A stretch of DNA of 64,000 nt from Leptospira chreensis (lineage in GTDB: Bacteria; Spirochaetota; Leptospiria; Leptospirales; Leptospiraceae). Under the pieces are notes generated by a model. That model was not told the origin of the DNA, did no database searches, and was given only the letters and a program-made list of their open reading frames with translations. The position numbers and the translations under genes are program-made. How positions within the stretch are numbered: the first letter of the stretch is position 1; the number at the start of each line of letters is the position of its first letter. This document shows, in pieces, positions 8,505-16,186 of this stretch. The stretch lies in contig NZ_JAFFPS010000031.1 of the NCBI RefSeq assembly GCF_016919165.1, positions 62,001-126,000 of the forward strand, given 5' to 3'.

Positions 8505-8532
8505 CTAAGTACTTGACTGCTTAGTACTTGTC
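8505..8532. repeat. Direct repeats CTWAGTACTTGNC after parB
   Basis: Two copies at 8505-8517 and 8520-8532 repeat every 15 bases just beyond the parB stop. A related CGTACTTGAC lies at 10284-10293, beyond parA. Such words bracketing parAB could be centromere (parS-like) sites; a canonical TGTTTCACGTGAAACA was not seen. Confidence 0.4.
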
Positions 8533-8536
8533 TAGG

Positions 8537-9358
8537 TTACGCCGAATCCCCGTATTTTTTGACTAATTCTTTGCGGATGAATTTGTAGATGTCTCCGAGT
8601 AAAATTTCGTCGTCCGACAGAATCTGAATTCCCGTCCCTGTTCTACGAATTTTATACCCAGAAAAAAGAGAATTTTTCGCGGAACCCGGTTCCCCTGATT
8701 TCACTTGTTTGTTGAAGTCTTTGGCGTCCTTGACAGTCTTTAGAGCCCCTTTGTGGAATAGGGTTAAAAAATCGTCGAGACTTCCTTTTTTTGCGGCCTG
8801 GGCTGCTTGGACAAGAAGGTTCTTATTGTAGATTTCGTTCTTTTTGCATTTGTCCAGGTCTTCTTTCGACATCGAGGTGATGGAAAGGACTTCTGTCATA
8901 TAACTGCGACTTTTCCCAAAAAGGTCACCTAATTCCTGATCGGTGTAGTTATGGGAATTTTTGAGAAAGAGTAGGGCATCCACTTCTTCGTAGGGGGATA
9001 GGTTCTCCCTTTGTAAGTTTTCAATGACAGCGAGTTTATAGATTTCTTTATCAGGGCGGTTTAGGATCTTACACTCGATCTCGGCCCAGCCAAGGGATTT
9101 GGCGGCATGGTATCTTCTTTCTCCCGCGATGATTTTATAATGCCCTTCCCGTTCCCCTTTGGACACAATGATGGGTTGTAAGAGACCATCGACCTTTAAG
9201 GTTTGTGCGAGCTCTTCGATTCCCTTTTTTCTTTCTTGTCTCGGTTGGTGTTCGGAGGGTAGGATTCTGTCCATACGAATGGTTCGAATGGTTCCATCCA
9301 AATTTTCCGCTTGGTAGATATCGGCTAGAGTTCCGAGGCGTTTACTTTTTAAGCTCAT
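8537..9358 (-). CDS. parB: ParB-type partition protein
   Basis: 273 residues. Arg-rich box 'PSEHQPRQ', then the CTP-binding 'GERRYHAAKSLG' and 'VIENLQRENLSPYEE' segments of the ParB/Srx fold, followed by the HTH 'LGDLFGKSRSYMTEVLSI', then a basic C-terminal part. ParB binds parS and loads as a CTP-dependent clamp to segregate the replicon with ParA. The start overlaps the parA end by 17 bp and has GAGGAGG seven bases upstream, so it is co-transcribed and translationally coupled. The rep gene follows downstream. Confidence 0.93.
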   Translation of the reverse strand: MSLKSKRLGTLADIYQAENLDGTIRTIRMDRILPSEHQPRQERKKGIEELAQTLKVDGLLQPIIVSKGEREGHYKIIAGERRYHAAKSLGWAEIECKILNRPDKEIYKLAVIENLQRENLSPYEEVDALLFLKNSHNYTDQELGDLFGKSRSYMTEVLSITSMSKEDLDKCKKNEIYNKNLLVQAAQAAKKGSLDDFLTLFHKGALKTVKDAKDFNKQVKSGEPGSAKNSLFSGYKIRRTGTGIQILSDDEILLGDIYKFIRKELVKKYGDSA

Positions 9359-10094
9359 TTAAAACCTCCTCAATAAAACCTTCATACTCTTGGGACTGGC
9401 GAGAAGTTCGGTTGTAATCAAATACCGATTTTTTGGCCAGATGGCTTTCTCCGATGGCCACTCCATCCGAAATCGTATGTTCAAAGATGCGGAAGTATTT
9501 GGTCAAAACCGGAAGGATGGTTTTTGTGAGAAGGGTTTGGGGTTTGAGTTGGGTGATGAGAGCCCCTAAAATTTCTAGATCGGGATTGATCCTCTTTTTG
9601 ATCGAGGAAATTGTCTGTTGTAATCCCATGATCCCGTCCATAGAAAACTTTTCTGCTTGGAGGGGGATGAGGACAAAGTTTGCGGCCACAAGACTATTCA
9701 CTGTGAAGATGGAAAGGGAAGGAGGGCAATCAATAATGACAAAATCAAATTCCTTTACCGAAGAAAGTGAGTCCCTTAAAATATAAGGGGCCTCCACGGA
9801 GTTTACGGAAACTGTTTCCATTTCCGCCAAACGCATGCTAGATGGGGCTACCCACAAATGCTCGTTATACGCCGGCGTTATAATTTCTTTGAGGCTGGCA
9901 GAATTTTGGAAGAGATGGGCAAGGTCTTTCTCAACGGTCTCTGGGTTCAGAAAAATTCCTGTAGAATTCGCCTGAGGATCCATATCGATGAGGAGGGTCT
10001 TAAGATTCCGACGGGCCAACCCCATGGCAAGATTCAAAGAAGTAGTCGTTTTTCCTTCTCCGCCTTTTTGGTTCGCAACTGCAATGGTGATCAT
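9342..10094 (-). CDS. parA: ParA-type partition ATPase
   Basis: 250 residues. Deviant Walker A 'QKGGEGKTTTS' (residues 9-19) with the signature lysine K10 and K15, Walker A' 'LLIDMDPQANSTG', and Walker B 'VIIDCPPSL'. The glutamate in KGGEGKT instead of valine is seen in plasmid-type ParA proteins. No N-terminal HTH, so a short ParA of the chromosomal/type Ib size that does not carry its own repressor domain. ParA forms a nucleoid-bound gradient that moves ParB-parS complexes. First gene of parA-parB-rep; two identical palindromes lie 110-180 bp upstream. Confidence 0.95.
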   Translation of the reverse strand: MITIAVANQKGGEGKTTTSLNLAMGLARRNLKTLLIDMDPQANSTGIFLNPETVEKDLAHLFQNSASLKEIITPAYNEHLWVAPSSMRLAEMETVSVNSVEAPYILRDSLSSVKEFDFVIIDCPPSLSIFTVNSLVAANFVLIPLQAEKFSMDGIMGLQQTISSIKKRINPDLEILGALITQLKPQTLLTKTILPVLTKYFRIFEHTISDGVAIGESHLAKKSVFDYNRTSRQSQEYEGFIEEVLNELKK

Positions 10095-10204
10095 CTATCT
10101 CTTTTTCCCTTCCCAAATGGTATGCTTTCCTGCCGAAAATTTGGGATCAATTGTATTTTTAGAATGGAGCAAAAAAAGGATTTTTTGGTCTCTTCTCTCT
10201 CCAT

Positions 10205-10272
10205 TGTCGGACATCCGACATACTGAAAATTAGCAAAAACTATCTCCTTTCTTTTGGTCGGACATCCGACAT
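10205..10272. promoter_or_regulatory. Paired palindromes upstream of parA
   Basis: GTCGG-ACAT-CCGAC occurs twice, with 16 identical bases (10206-10221 and 10257-10272), 51 bp apart, in the divergent region between parA and the NtrC-like gene. The first copy has 6-bp arms (TGTCGG/CCGACA). I see no strong promoter around them, but the position and the related site inside the rep promoter suggest an operator for a factor controlling the whole module, or parS sites. Confidence 0.55.
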
Positions 10273-10323
10273 TCAAATAGGTACGTACTTGACAAAGTGA
10301 TTAAATTTAAACAGTTTCATAGC

Positions 10324-11640
10324 ATGCCTTCTCAAGCCATTTCCCTACTTGCCTCCGAAAAAATAGGCAAGGATTGGATGGATTCTGTCCTTCCTCTTTT
10401 GTGGGATGGGTTATGTACAGAGCTTGGTTTTTCTGCCGGAGTGGTTGTTTTGAAAGCAGAAGATGAAGATTCATTTTATGAGTCTGCCAGTTTTGGATAC
10501 GGAGAAGACGGCTTCTATTATTCATTTTTGAATCGCGGTTCCGAACATTGGGAAGAGTTAATGCGCTCTCAGGAACCTATCTTTTTCTCCGGAACCGAGT
10601 TTGAATTGTTCAGCAAAAAAACAAATGCGATGACCATTCGGATCCGATCCGCCCAAAAAGAAATCGGTTTTCTACTCGCCGAAATGGACGATTCTCTATC
10701 GCTTCCCGCAGGAATTTTCCTCACCCTCCTTTCTGAAAAAATTGGGAATGAGTGGGGTAAAACCAGGCCCAGTCTCGTGGCCAAAGAAACGGTCTTTGTA
10801 GACAATTCACTTTCCTTATCTCGCAGAGAAATTCCCAATTTAGATTTGGCAATCTCGGAATTTACTAAACAAAAAGTCCTTACCATCCTTGGTCCCTCCG
10901 GTTCCGGAAAGAAGACTTTGGCCAAATGGATCCACCAGTCCCAGCTGCCCGGAGCCCCCTTTCTCGTTGTAGAATCTTTGCCAGACCATTTTGGGAAATT
11001 GGAAAAGGCCCTTGCCGTTTGGGGGAGTGAGTCTCGCCAGGGAAGTTTGGTCCTCGTCGGAATCCATGCTTTGAGTTTAGGCCAGCAGCAAATCCTTTCG
11101 GATTGGTGGTCAAAGTCTGGATATTCTGGGTCTCTATTTTTACTCGGGCCTGAGGAAATGAGCCAGGAATTATTACCCGAGTTTGAAAGATTTTTGCGAA
11201 AAAATTCGTTGGTACTACCATCCCTCAGGTTCCTTCCGAAAGCAAAATTGCAAACTTTGGTCCAGGCCATATTTGAAGAATTGTGTAATTCCCAGAACCG
11301 GTCGGGTTTGAAATTAGGGGCTTTGAGTTTGCAGGAATTGGTATTTAGATCGTATCCGGGAAATTTTACTGATTTGCGAAATGCAATTCTCACCGGGATT
11401 TTAACTTGTCGTTCAAACCAGGTGGAACCCGCAGACTTGGAACCCGGAAAATTCAAGATGGATTTAGAGATTCCCGATGCAGAAGATTTAGACTTGCGGC
11501 GTGGAACAGAGGCCTTAGAAAGGCAGAAGATTCTTCTGGCTATGCGGATCTTTTCTGGCAACCAAATCCGGATGGCAAAGGCCTTAGGTATTTCGAGGGG
11601 ATCCCTCCAATATAAAATGAAACAACTTGGTTTAATGTAA
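10324..11640 (+). CDS. Degenerate NtrC-like regulator (GAF-like, AAA+ remnant, Fis HTH)
   Basis: I start at ATG 10324; 10297 is a TTG inside a divergent promoter region. About 438 residues. The N-terminal 140 look like a GAF-type sensor. A P-loop 'GPSGSGKKTLAKWIH' (about 10890-10930) is clear, but where sigma-54 activators have Walker B 'LFLDEI' this has 'LVLVGI', and the GAFTGA loop that contacts sigma-54 is absent. 'YPGNFTDLRNAI' matches the family's sensor-II segment. The C-terminus is a good Fis-type HTH ('AKALGISRGSLQYKMKQLG'). It probably binds DNA but neither hydrolyses ATP normally nor activates sigma-54. It is divergent from parA and two bases upstream of the next gene. Confidence 0.75.
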   Translation: MPSQAISLLASEKIGKDWMDSVLPLLWDGLCTELGFSAGVVVLKAEDEDSFYESASFGYGEDGFYYSFLNRGSEHWEELMRSQEPIFFSGTEFELFSKKTNAMTIRIRSAQKEIGFLLAEMDDSLSLPAGIFLTLLSEKIGNEWGKTRPSLVAKETVFVDNSLSLSRREIPNLDLAISEFTKQKVLTILGPSGSGKKTLAKWIHQSQLPGAPFLVVESLPDHFGKLEKALAVWGSESRQGSLVLVGIHALSLGQQQILSDWWSKSGYSGSLFLLGPEEMSQELLPEFERFLRKNSLVLPSLRFLPKAKLQTLVQAIFEELCNSQNRSGLKLGALSLQELVFRSYPGNFTDLRNAILTGILTCRSNQVEPADLEPGKFKMDLEIPDAEDLDLRRGTEALERQKILLAMRIFSGNQIRMAKALGISRGSLQYKMKQLGLM

Positions 11641-11642
11641 AG

Positions 11643-12641
11643 ATGGATGATACTGTATACGAAGAGCGGAAAACCCCTGCTGGCTTTCTCGTCAAAGTCC
11701 GACTTTCCAAGCTCACCTACGTCGTTTTTACGGAAACAGGCCCAGAAGTTCCGAAGGGTGCCAGGAATAATTCCATCGTCGTCAATGTGCCCCGGGTTGG
11801 GTTTTTCGGAGACGATTTTGATGTCTCCCATTTCCATTTGGGAGAACTTTCCTTTGTCAATGTCAAAGCAAGTAAACTCGTCATCCCCTACCAACATGGA
11901 TTTTCCAACGAAATCAAAACCATCTATTTAGGCACGGGGAGTCTTAGCGATGTTCTACCCGTTGTCATCTATCATTACAAAAATAAAGAAGAATTGATGG
12001 CGGCTTGGGAGAGGGGAGAGCAGGCCCAGTTTTTGGTGGTCGATGAAGAAATCCCCCGCTCGGACATGGTTTCCTTTAAGATCCGATACCCCAGTATGAA
12101 CATCCTTGTGATCAAAAAAAGGATCAATACTTCGGCAGAATCGCAGTCTCCAAAAACAGACGAATCCAAAGACAAGGGTGTGGTCGATTATGATAAGGTC
12201 CGTGCCACTGACGTTGCCAAAAACCAGAACTTAAATACCTATAGCGAAAATCCGGTCTTCTTGGCCAGAATCCACCTCCGAGCTATGGAGCTGGATAAGG
12301 TAAAACAACTCCTTCTCGATTTCCATCTCTCGTCCGATGATGTTATGTTCATCCGAACCTTCTTGGATGTGATGATCAAAAACGAATTAAAAAAACCAGA
12401 ATTGGATGTAGTCAAACCGCAACTCATTGCTATGACAGAAGCCTTTCGGTTGGCAGTTCTCATTTTGGAATATCGTGTGGAAGGTTTCGAAAAGGAATTG
12501 GACTCAGGTTTTTCCAAAGAGATCTCTCATATGATTTATGCCTTACTTGCTAAGGAACAAGAGACGGCCCAAGACCTGGAACATGAAATTGTTCTCTGGG
12601 AATGGAAACTTCGGGTCCGCTCCCAAATCCTAAAAAAATAG
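11643..12641 (+). CDS. Conserved hypothetical protein
   Basis: 332 residues, starting two bases after the NtrC-like gene, so probably in one operon with it. The first 150 residues are beta-rich ('SFVNVKASKLVIPYQHGF'), a Ser/Lys-rich linker lies near residues 155-185, and the last 150 are helical and charged. No signal peptide or membrane segment, so cytoplasmic. I do not recognise a family; the context suggests a partner of the regulator. Confidence 0.75.
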   Translation: MDDTVYEERKTPAGFLVKVRLSKLTYVVFTETGPEVPKGARNNSIVVNVPRVGFFGDDFDVSHFHLGELSFVNVKASKLVIPYQHGFSNEIKTIYLGTGSLSDVLPVVIYHYKNKEELMAAWERGEQAQFLVVDEEIPRSDMVSFKIRYPSMNILVIKKRINTSAESQSPKTDESKDKGVVDYDKVRATDVAKNQNLNTYSENPVFLARIHLRAMELDKVKQLLLDFHLSSDDVMFIRTFLDVMIKNELKKPELDVVKPQLIAMTEAFRLAVLILEYRVEGFEKELDSGFSKEISHMIYALLAKEQETAQDLEHEIVLWEWKLRVRSQILKK

Positions 12642-12703
12642 CCAAAATCGACTAAAAAAAGCTTTATTTTTCCCTGATTTCGATGAAAACTGAGGATAAT
12701 CCT

Positions 12704-13552
12704 ATGATTTTCTCGGAAAAAATAAAAAATCTGGCACAAAAGTTGCAAAAGAGCGCCCTTCTGGTTCTGCTCTCTATGTTTTTTATTTTTCCTATCTCCG
12801 GTCTTTTCGCAAACGAAGCCGACCTCCCTGTGATCATTCCAAACGATGAACTTTTAACACCAATTGAGCTTCGCGATGGTTTGGTTCTAGAAGTGGTTGT
12901 GACAGCAGAAAAGGAACTTGCCTTTGATGCAATTCCCGCTTCAGAAATACAAACAACAATAGCCTTCGTTTCTTCCGATGCATCGGCGCAAGAGTTAACT
13001 CACCTTGGGATTCTCCCAAATGCAGAGACGGTTTCCTTAAATTCGAATGGTTCATTTTCCCAAATGGAAGACAAAGTGATCTTGGAAGAGGCTTCTGTTT
13101 TTGAGAATGGCCCAAAGCATTTCTCTGTAAAATCGATTGCCAGCCCAGGACTTTTTGGTTTTCTGGGGATATGTCTCAGCCGAAGCGAGTTGCCTTCCAA
13201 AAATTTCTCAATGCTATGCGAAAACTCTCTACCGAAGTCAATGACTCGGAGATCTGCAAACGATTGGAAATTCTTATGGCAACCAGTAAGGACGACCTCC
13301 CTTTGGCCGTTGTCAACCAGCTCCTCCAAGATGCTAAGAACTTCGACCCCAAGACCATCCCGGAACCATACACACAGTATGTCCGACATTTCATCTACAT
13401 GGTCAAACGCAACGGTCGGGTTCCCAGTGACCTTTTGGCAGGAGAAGAGGACAGATCTTCTGCGGACCGCTCGGGCTCTAAGTCCTCTAGAAAGCAATCC
13501 AGCAGTAGCTCTAAAACCAAACGTACTACATCCAAATCTGCAAGTTCTGTAA
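12704..13552 (+). CDS. Exported hypothetical protein, 3' half doubtful (possible frameshift)
   Basis: ATG 12704 has GAGGA eight bases upstream; the ATG at 12683 has none. A signal peptide of about 30 residues ends 'GLFA-NEADLP', followed by about 120 residues of normal-looking sequence. From about 13165 the frame still lacks a stop until 13552 but turns rich in Ser, Trp, Arg and rare codons, exactly where a better frame (13171-13596) begins. So the real product is probably about 155 residues with a damaged end, or the two frames were once one gene. I see no slippery sequence at the junction. Confidence 0.45.
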   Translation: MIFSEKIKNLAQKLQKSALLVLLSMFFIFPISGLFANEADLPVIIPNDELLTPIELRDGLVLEVVVTAEKELAFDAIPASEIQTTIAFVSSDASAQELTHLGILPNAETVSLNSNGSFSQMEDKVILEEASVFENGPKHFSVKSIASPGLFGFLGICLSRSELPSKNFSMLCENSLPKSMTRRSANDWKFLWQPVRTTSLWPLSTSSSKMLRTSTPRPSRNHTHSMSDISSTWSNATVGFPVTFWQEKRTDLLRTARALSPLESNPAVALKPNVLHPNLQVL

Positions 13553-13596
13553 AGAAGGGGAAACCTTCCCCCAAATCTTCTTCTAAAAAGTCCTAA
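13171..13596 (+). CDS. Small basic protein with Ser/Lys-rich tail
   Basis: 141 residues: a helical N-terminal 95 residues ('FQKFLNAMRKLSTEVNDSE', 'YTQYVRHFIYMVKRNGR') and a 45-residue tail almost wholly Ser, Lys, Thr and Pro, reminiscent of histone-H1-like or nucleoid-associated tails. It overlaps the preceding exported protein's frame by 382 bp in another phase; codon use favours this frame after 13171. The ribosome-binding site (GGGGA only one base from ATG) is poor, which fits either coupling to the upstream gene or a frameshifted fusion. Confidence 0.6.
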   Translation: MSQPKRVAFQKFLNAMRKLSTEVNDSEICKRLEILMATSKDDLPLAVVNQLLQDAKNFDPKTIPEPYTQYVRHFIYMVKRNGRVPSDLLAGEEDRSSADRSGSKSSRKQSSSSSKTKRTTSKSASSVKKGKPSPKSSSKKS

Positions 13597-14461
13597 AAGC
13601 TCTCTATATTTCCTAGTGGCAACGCTTCCTGTGCTGCACACAGGGCGGAATCCAGAATTCTGTCCTGTAGGGGACATAGCATCAAATTCAACAAAAATGA
13701 CCATTTTTAAGCATTTATGGAAGCTTAAAGGTTCCTCATTCACTCGAGAACACCAATCAACCCATCTATCGATAAAAACTGCCGAAATTTAGGCATTTAT
13801 TGAGAAAGCCGATTCTGGGGCTATCTGCCTGCCCACCGCCACCTAGCTTTTGTTTTGTGCCTATCATCTGTTCGCGGGACGGCAGCTAGTGTTCTGTCCT
13901 GGGCAACCAATTCTCGGCATGTTGGTCATCCGGCGGACAAGGGGTAGGCATTTGGGTCGGTGCCCAGATTTTGCCAGAAAATACTGGTTTGGACAAAGGC
14001 CCGTCTTCTTTTCAAAAGACCGCCACATCCAAAGCAAGGCTCTAAATGAAACTAGGAAAGCCTGAAAGCTGCCGAGAAGCGGGCAGTTTCGATTCTATGC
14101 TAAATAGTTCCATTTAGGCAAATTTAGGGGTAATTTCGCCATTTTTGGAGCCATTAGGCAAGGGGAGGCTTTGTTGTTTATAGAAAGCTCCGAATTGGGT
14201 AATGGGTCAGATTGTCCTGTAAAAACTCCGGAAAAGGCTACTGAAACGACCAATTTCCGGCATTTGTGCAGGGCAGATCCATTCGGGTAACTAAAACCTG
14301 GGCCGATATCGATTCCCTAGGATTCAAGTGGGAATGGTGATAAATCCTATCAATATAGTGACAAAATGTCATGTGTAGCCAAAATGCATCCGTATGTAAA
14401 ATTGGCAGTAGTTTGAATAGTGGTTGCCACCAGGGTGTTCCGGCCCAACGTTCTTTCTATT
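13597..14461. other. 865-bp non-coding island
   Basis: No convincing gene on either strand. A short word (A/C)(A/G)GCATTT, or a close variant, recurs on the same strand at 13709, 13791, 13946, 14116 and 14258, often preceded by ATTT. TTCTGTCCTG occurs at 13658 and 13892, and TGTCCTGT again at 14213. One hairpin is clear: GAAAGCTGCC/GGGCAGTTTC with a one-base bulge at about 14064-14090. I cannot assign it to a known RNA. It could hold replication, attachment or regulatory sites, or be decayed coding DNA. Confidence 0.5.
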
Positions 14462-14677
14462 ATGGCGGAAACGATACGACTTAGGGTGAAATGCCATGCC
14501 TGCTCCAATTTGATCGAAGGAACGGCTAAATACGGGTCTGGGCACTTTGTTCCAGAGGGAATTGTCTTTGATTTTGTGGCGGTGGGAAAGGTGGAAGGGG
14601 CGCAAGGGCGTCGAGTGAAGGCAGAAGTGACTTGCACCTGCCCCAATTGTGGAGTTAAATGCAAGTATAATGTATAA
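14462..14677 (+). CDS. Small zinc-ribbon protein
   Basis: 71 residues from the ATG at 14462. Two Cys pairs, 'CHAC' near the N-terminus and 'CTCPNCGVKC' near the C-terminus, make a four-cysteine zinc ribbon around a beta-rich core. No signal peptide. No clear ribosome-binding site, so the start is less certain. It precedes the MBOAT gene by 22 bp and may share its transcript. Role unknown; a protein- or RNA-binding adaptor is possible. Confidence 0.65.
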   Translation: MAETIRLRVKCHACSNLIEGTAKYGSGHFVPEGIVFDFVAVGKVEGAQGRRVKAEVTCTCPNCGVKCKYNV

Positions 14678-14699
14678 TTGCTTAAATTTAATCTAGTTT

Positions 14700-16178
14700 A
14701 TGCTTTTCAATTCTGCAGTTTATGCTCTTTTCTTTTTCGGATCGTTTATCCTTTGGCAAATATTACGCAATTTACTGCTTATTATTAATCCAGGATACAG
14801 CTTCTACAACGCACTTAGCCGTTTAATATTGGTCAGTTATTTGCTTATTGTTAGTGCTTTTTTCTATTGTTTTTGGAATCCTTTTTACTTTTTACTACTT
14901 GTTTGGGTTGCTTTTGTTGACTTTTCCTTAGCAAGACTCCTTGGAGTCGTGATTTCGGAGAACTGGCGCCGGTTTATTTTAGCAATTTCTCTAATAAATA
15001 GTCTCGGAATCTTAGGGTTCTTTAAATATGGACAGTTTGTTGCTGAAAATTGGGCAAATATATTTGGTTTGTATCCTACGAATCCTGATTTCTGGAGCCA
15101 TTGGCTTTTGCCTGTGGGAATTTCTTTTTACACCTTCCAGTCGATTTCCTATTTGGTGGATGTATACCGGAAAGAATTGGAACCGGAGAGACAGTTTTTG
15201 TCCTATCTCCTTTTTTTGTCCTTTTTTCCGCAGCTAGTGGCAGGTCCGATTGTGACCGCAAAGTCCTTTTTGCCCCAAATTCGAAGGCCGCTTCCCTTTT
15301 TCAGAACCCCCATCCTCTTTGCTGTTTTTCTCATCCTACTTGGTCTTTTTAAGAAAATGGTGCTCGCCGACCATTTGGCAGAAACTTCGGACTTTGTTTT
15401 TATGCGACCAGCAGATGTTTCGACCAAGGCACTATGGATTGGTATGTTTTCCTATTCCCTGCAGATATATTGCGATTTTTCGGGATATACGGACATTGCC
15501 CAAGGTTCGGCACTTATGTTTGGGTTTCGGTTACCGGAGAATTTTAAAATGCCCTATCTCTCGGCCGGGTTTTCTGAGTTTTGGACCCGGTGGCATATCT
15601 CTCTCTCCCAGTGGTTAAAAAAGTATATTTATATCTCTCTCGGCGGAAACCGAATCGGGGAACTTTTCACTTATAGGAATTTATTTCTCGTAATGGCCAT
15701 CGGTGGGCTTTGGCATGGAGCTTCTTGGAATTTTGTCATTTGGGGGAGCTGCCACGGAATTTTACTGATTTTGGAAAGATGGTCTTCTGGAAGATCCAAG
15801 TTATGGTGCCTTTCTTGGATGCGGCCGATTCGTATTTTGGGAACCTTCCTTCTTGTGAGTTTGCTTTGGATTTTCTTTCGGAGTGTAAATTTTGATAGTT
15901 CACTGTGCTACCTACAGGGGCTTTTTGTTAAAAAAGAGGGTTTTTCTCTCCCCTACACAATGGAAATGAACTTTCTTTATTGTTTCTTGATCATACTTCT
16001 CGGGCATCTTTTCGGTAGTTTTTATTTTTCTGACAACAAGCGATTGTTAGGTTTGTTTGAAAAATGGCAAAATTCCTTAGGAAAAACTGCTTTTTTTGGA
16101 GTTTTGGCTTCCGTTTCTATCGTTCTGATTGTTTTGTTTTCGGCGGATAGCAAACCGTTTGTGTATTTTGTATTTTAG
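14700..16178 (+). CDS. MBOAT-family O-acyltransferase (AlgI/DltB-like)
   Basis: 492 residues with about eleven membrane segments. Contains the family core 'GFFKYGQF', 'FYTFQSISYLVDVYR', 'FFPQLVAGPIV', 'DFSGYTDIA', 'FWTRWHISLSQWLKKYIY' and the catalytic-His segment 'GLWHGASWNF'. Such proteins move acyl groups (usually acetyl) across the inner membrane to an extracytoplasmic carrier or polysaccharide. The SGNH-type gene nine bases downstream is its expected partner. The substrate cannot be told from sequence. A second MBOAT/SGNH pair lies at 33.7-36.4 kb. Confidence 0.9.
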   Translation: MLFNSAVYALFFFGSFILWQILRNLLLIINPGYSFYNALSRLILVSYLLIVSAFFYCFWNPFYFLLLVWVAFVDFSLARLLGVVISENWRRFILAISLINSLGILGFFKYGQFVAENWANIFGLYPTNPDFWSHWLLPVGISFYTFQSISYLVDVYRKELEPERQFLSYLLFLSFFPQLVAGPIVTAKSFLPQIRRPLPFFRTPILFAVFLILLGLFKKMVLADHLAETSDFVFMRPADVSTKALWIGMFSYSLQIYCDFSGYTDIAQGSALMFGFRLPENFKMPYLSAGFSEFWTRWHISLSQWLKKYIYISLGGNRIGELFTYRNLFLVMAIGGLWHGASWNFVIWGSCHGILLILERWSSGRSKLWCLSWMRPIRILGTFLLVSLLWIFFRSVNFDSSLCYLQGLFVKKEGFSLPYTMEMNFLYCFLIILLGHLFGSFYFSDNKRLLGLFEKWQNSLGKTAFFGVLASVSIVLIVLFSADSKPFVYFVF

Positions 16179-16186
16179 GTAGGTAT

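Larger units (their letters stand above)
8195..8536. other. rep-parB intergenic control region
   Basis: 342 bp between the rep start and the parB stop with no credible protein gene. It contains, right to left, two direct repeats after parB, a 7-bp inverted repeat GTACAGC/GCTGTAC (8466-8472 and 8484-8490), a good minus-strand promoter, several TGACATAAT-type words, a plus-strand terminator hairpin, and a plus-strand promoter-like sequence within a palindrome. Each is listed separately. Confidence 0.7.

Noticed and set aside
8255..8524. 89-residue plus-strand frame through the rep-parB region
   Set aside because: It crosses the terminator hairpin and promoter signals, with no ribosome-binding site and no coding character.
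7274..10323. Canonical parS (TGTTTCACGTGAAACA) or standard DnaA-box cluster
   Set aside because: I looked for these in the region and saw no exact or near copy.
10569..11897. 442-residue open frame on the minus strand
   Set aside because: It lies wholly opposite the NtrC-like gene and the following gene's start, has shadow-like composition (Trp, Arg, Cys, Ser) and no recognisable domain or ribosome-binding site.
13000..13743. 247-residue minus-strand frame
   Set aside because: Composition is Arg/Phe/Cys-rich and it runs opposite two better-supported plus-strand frames.
13850..14065. 71-residue plus-strand frame in the non-coding island
   Set aside because: Cys/Arg/Trp-rich, no ribosome-binding site, no resemblance to a family; likely chance.
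14350..14664. 104-residue minus-strand frame
   Set aside because: Opposite the zinc-ribbon gene, whose Cys spacing is clearly meaningful on the plus strand.
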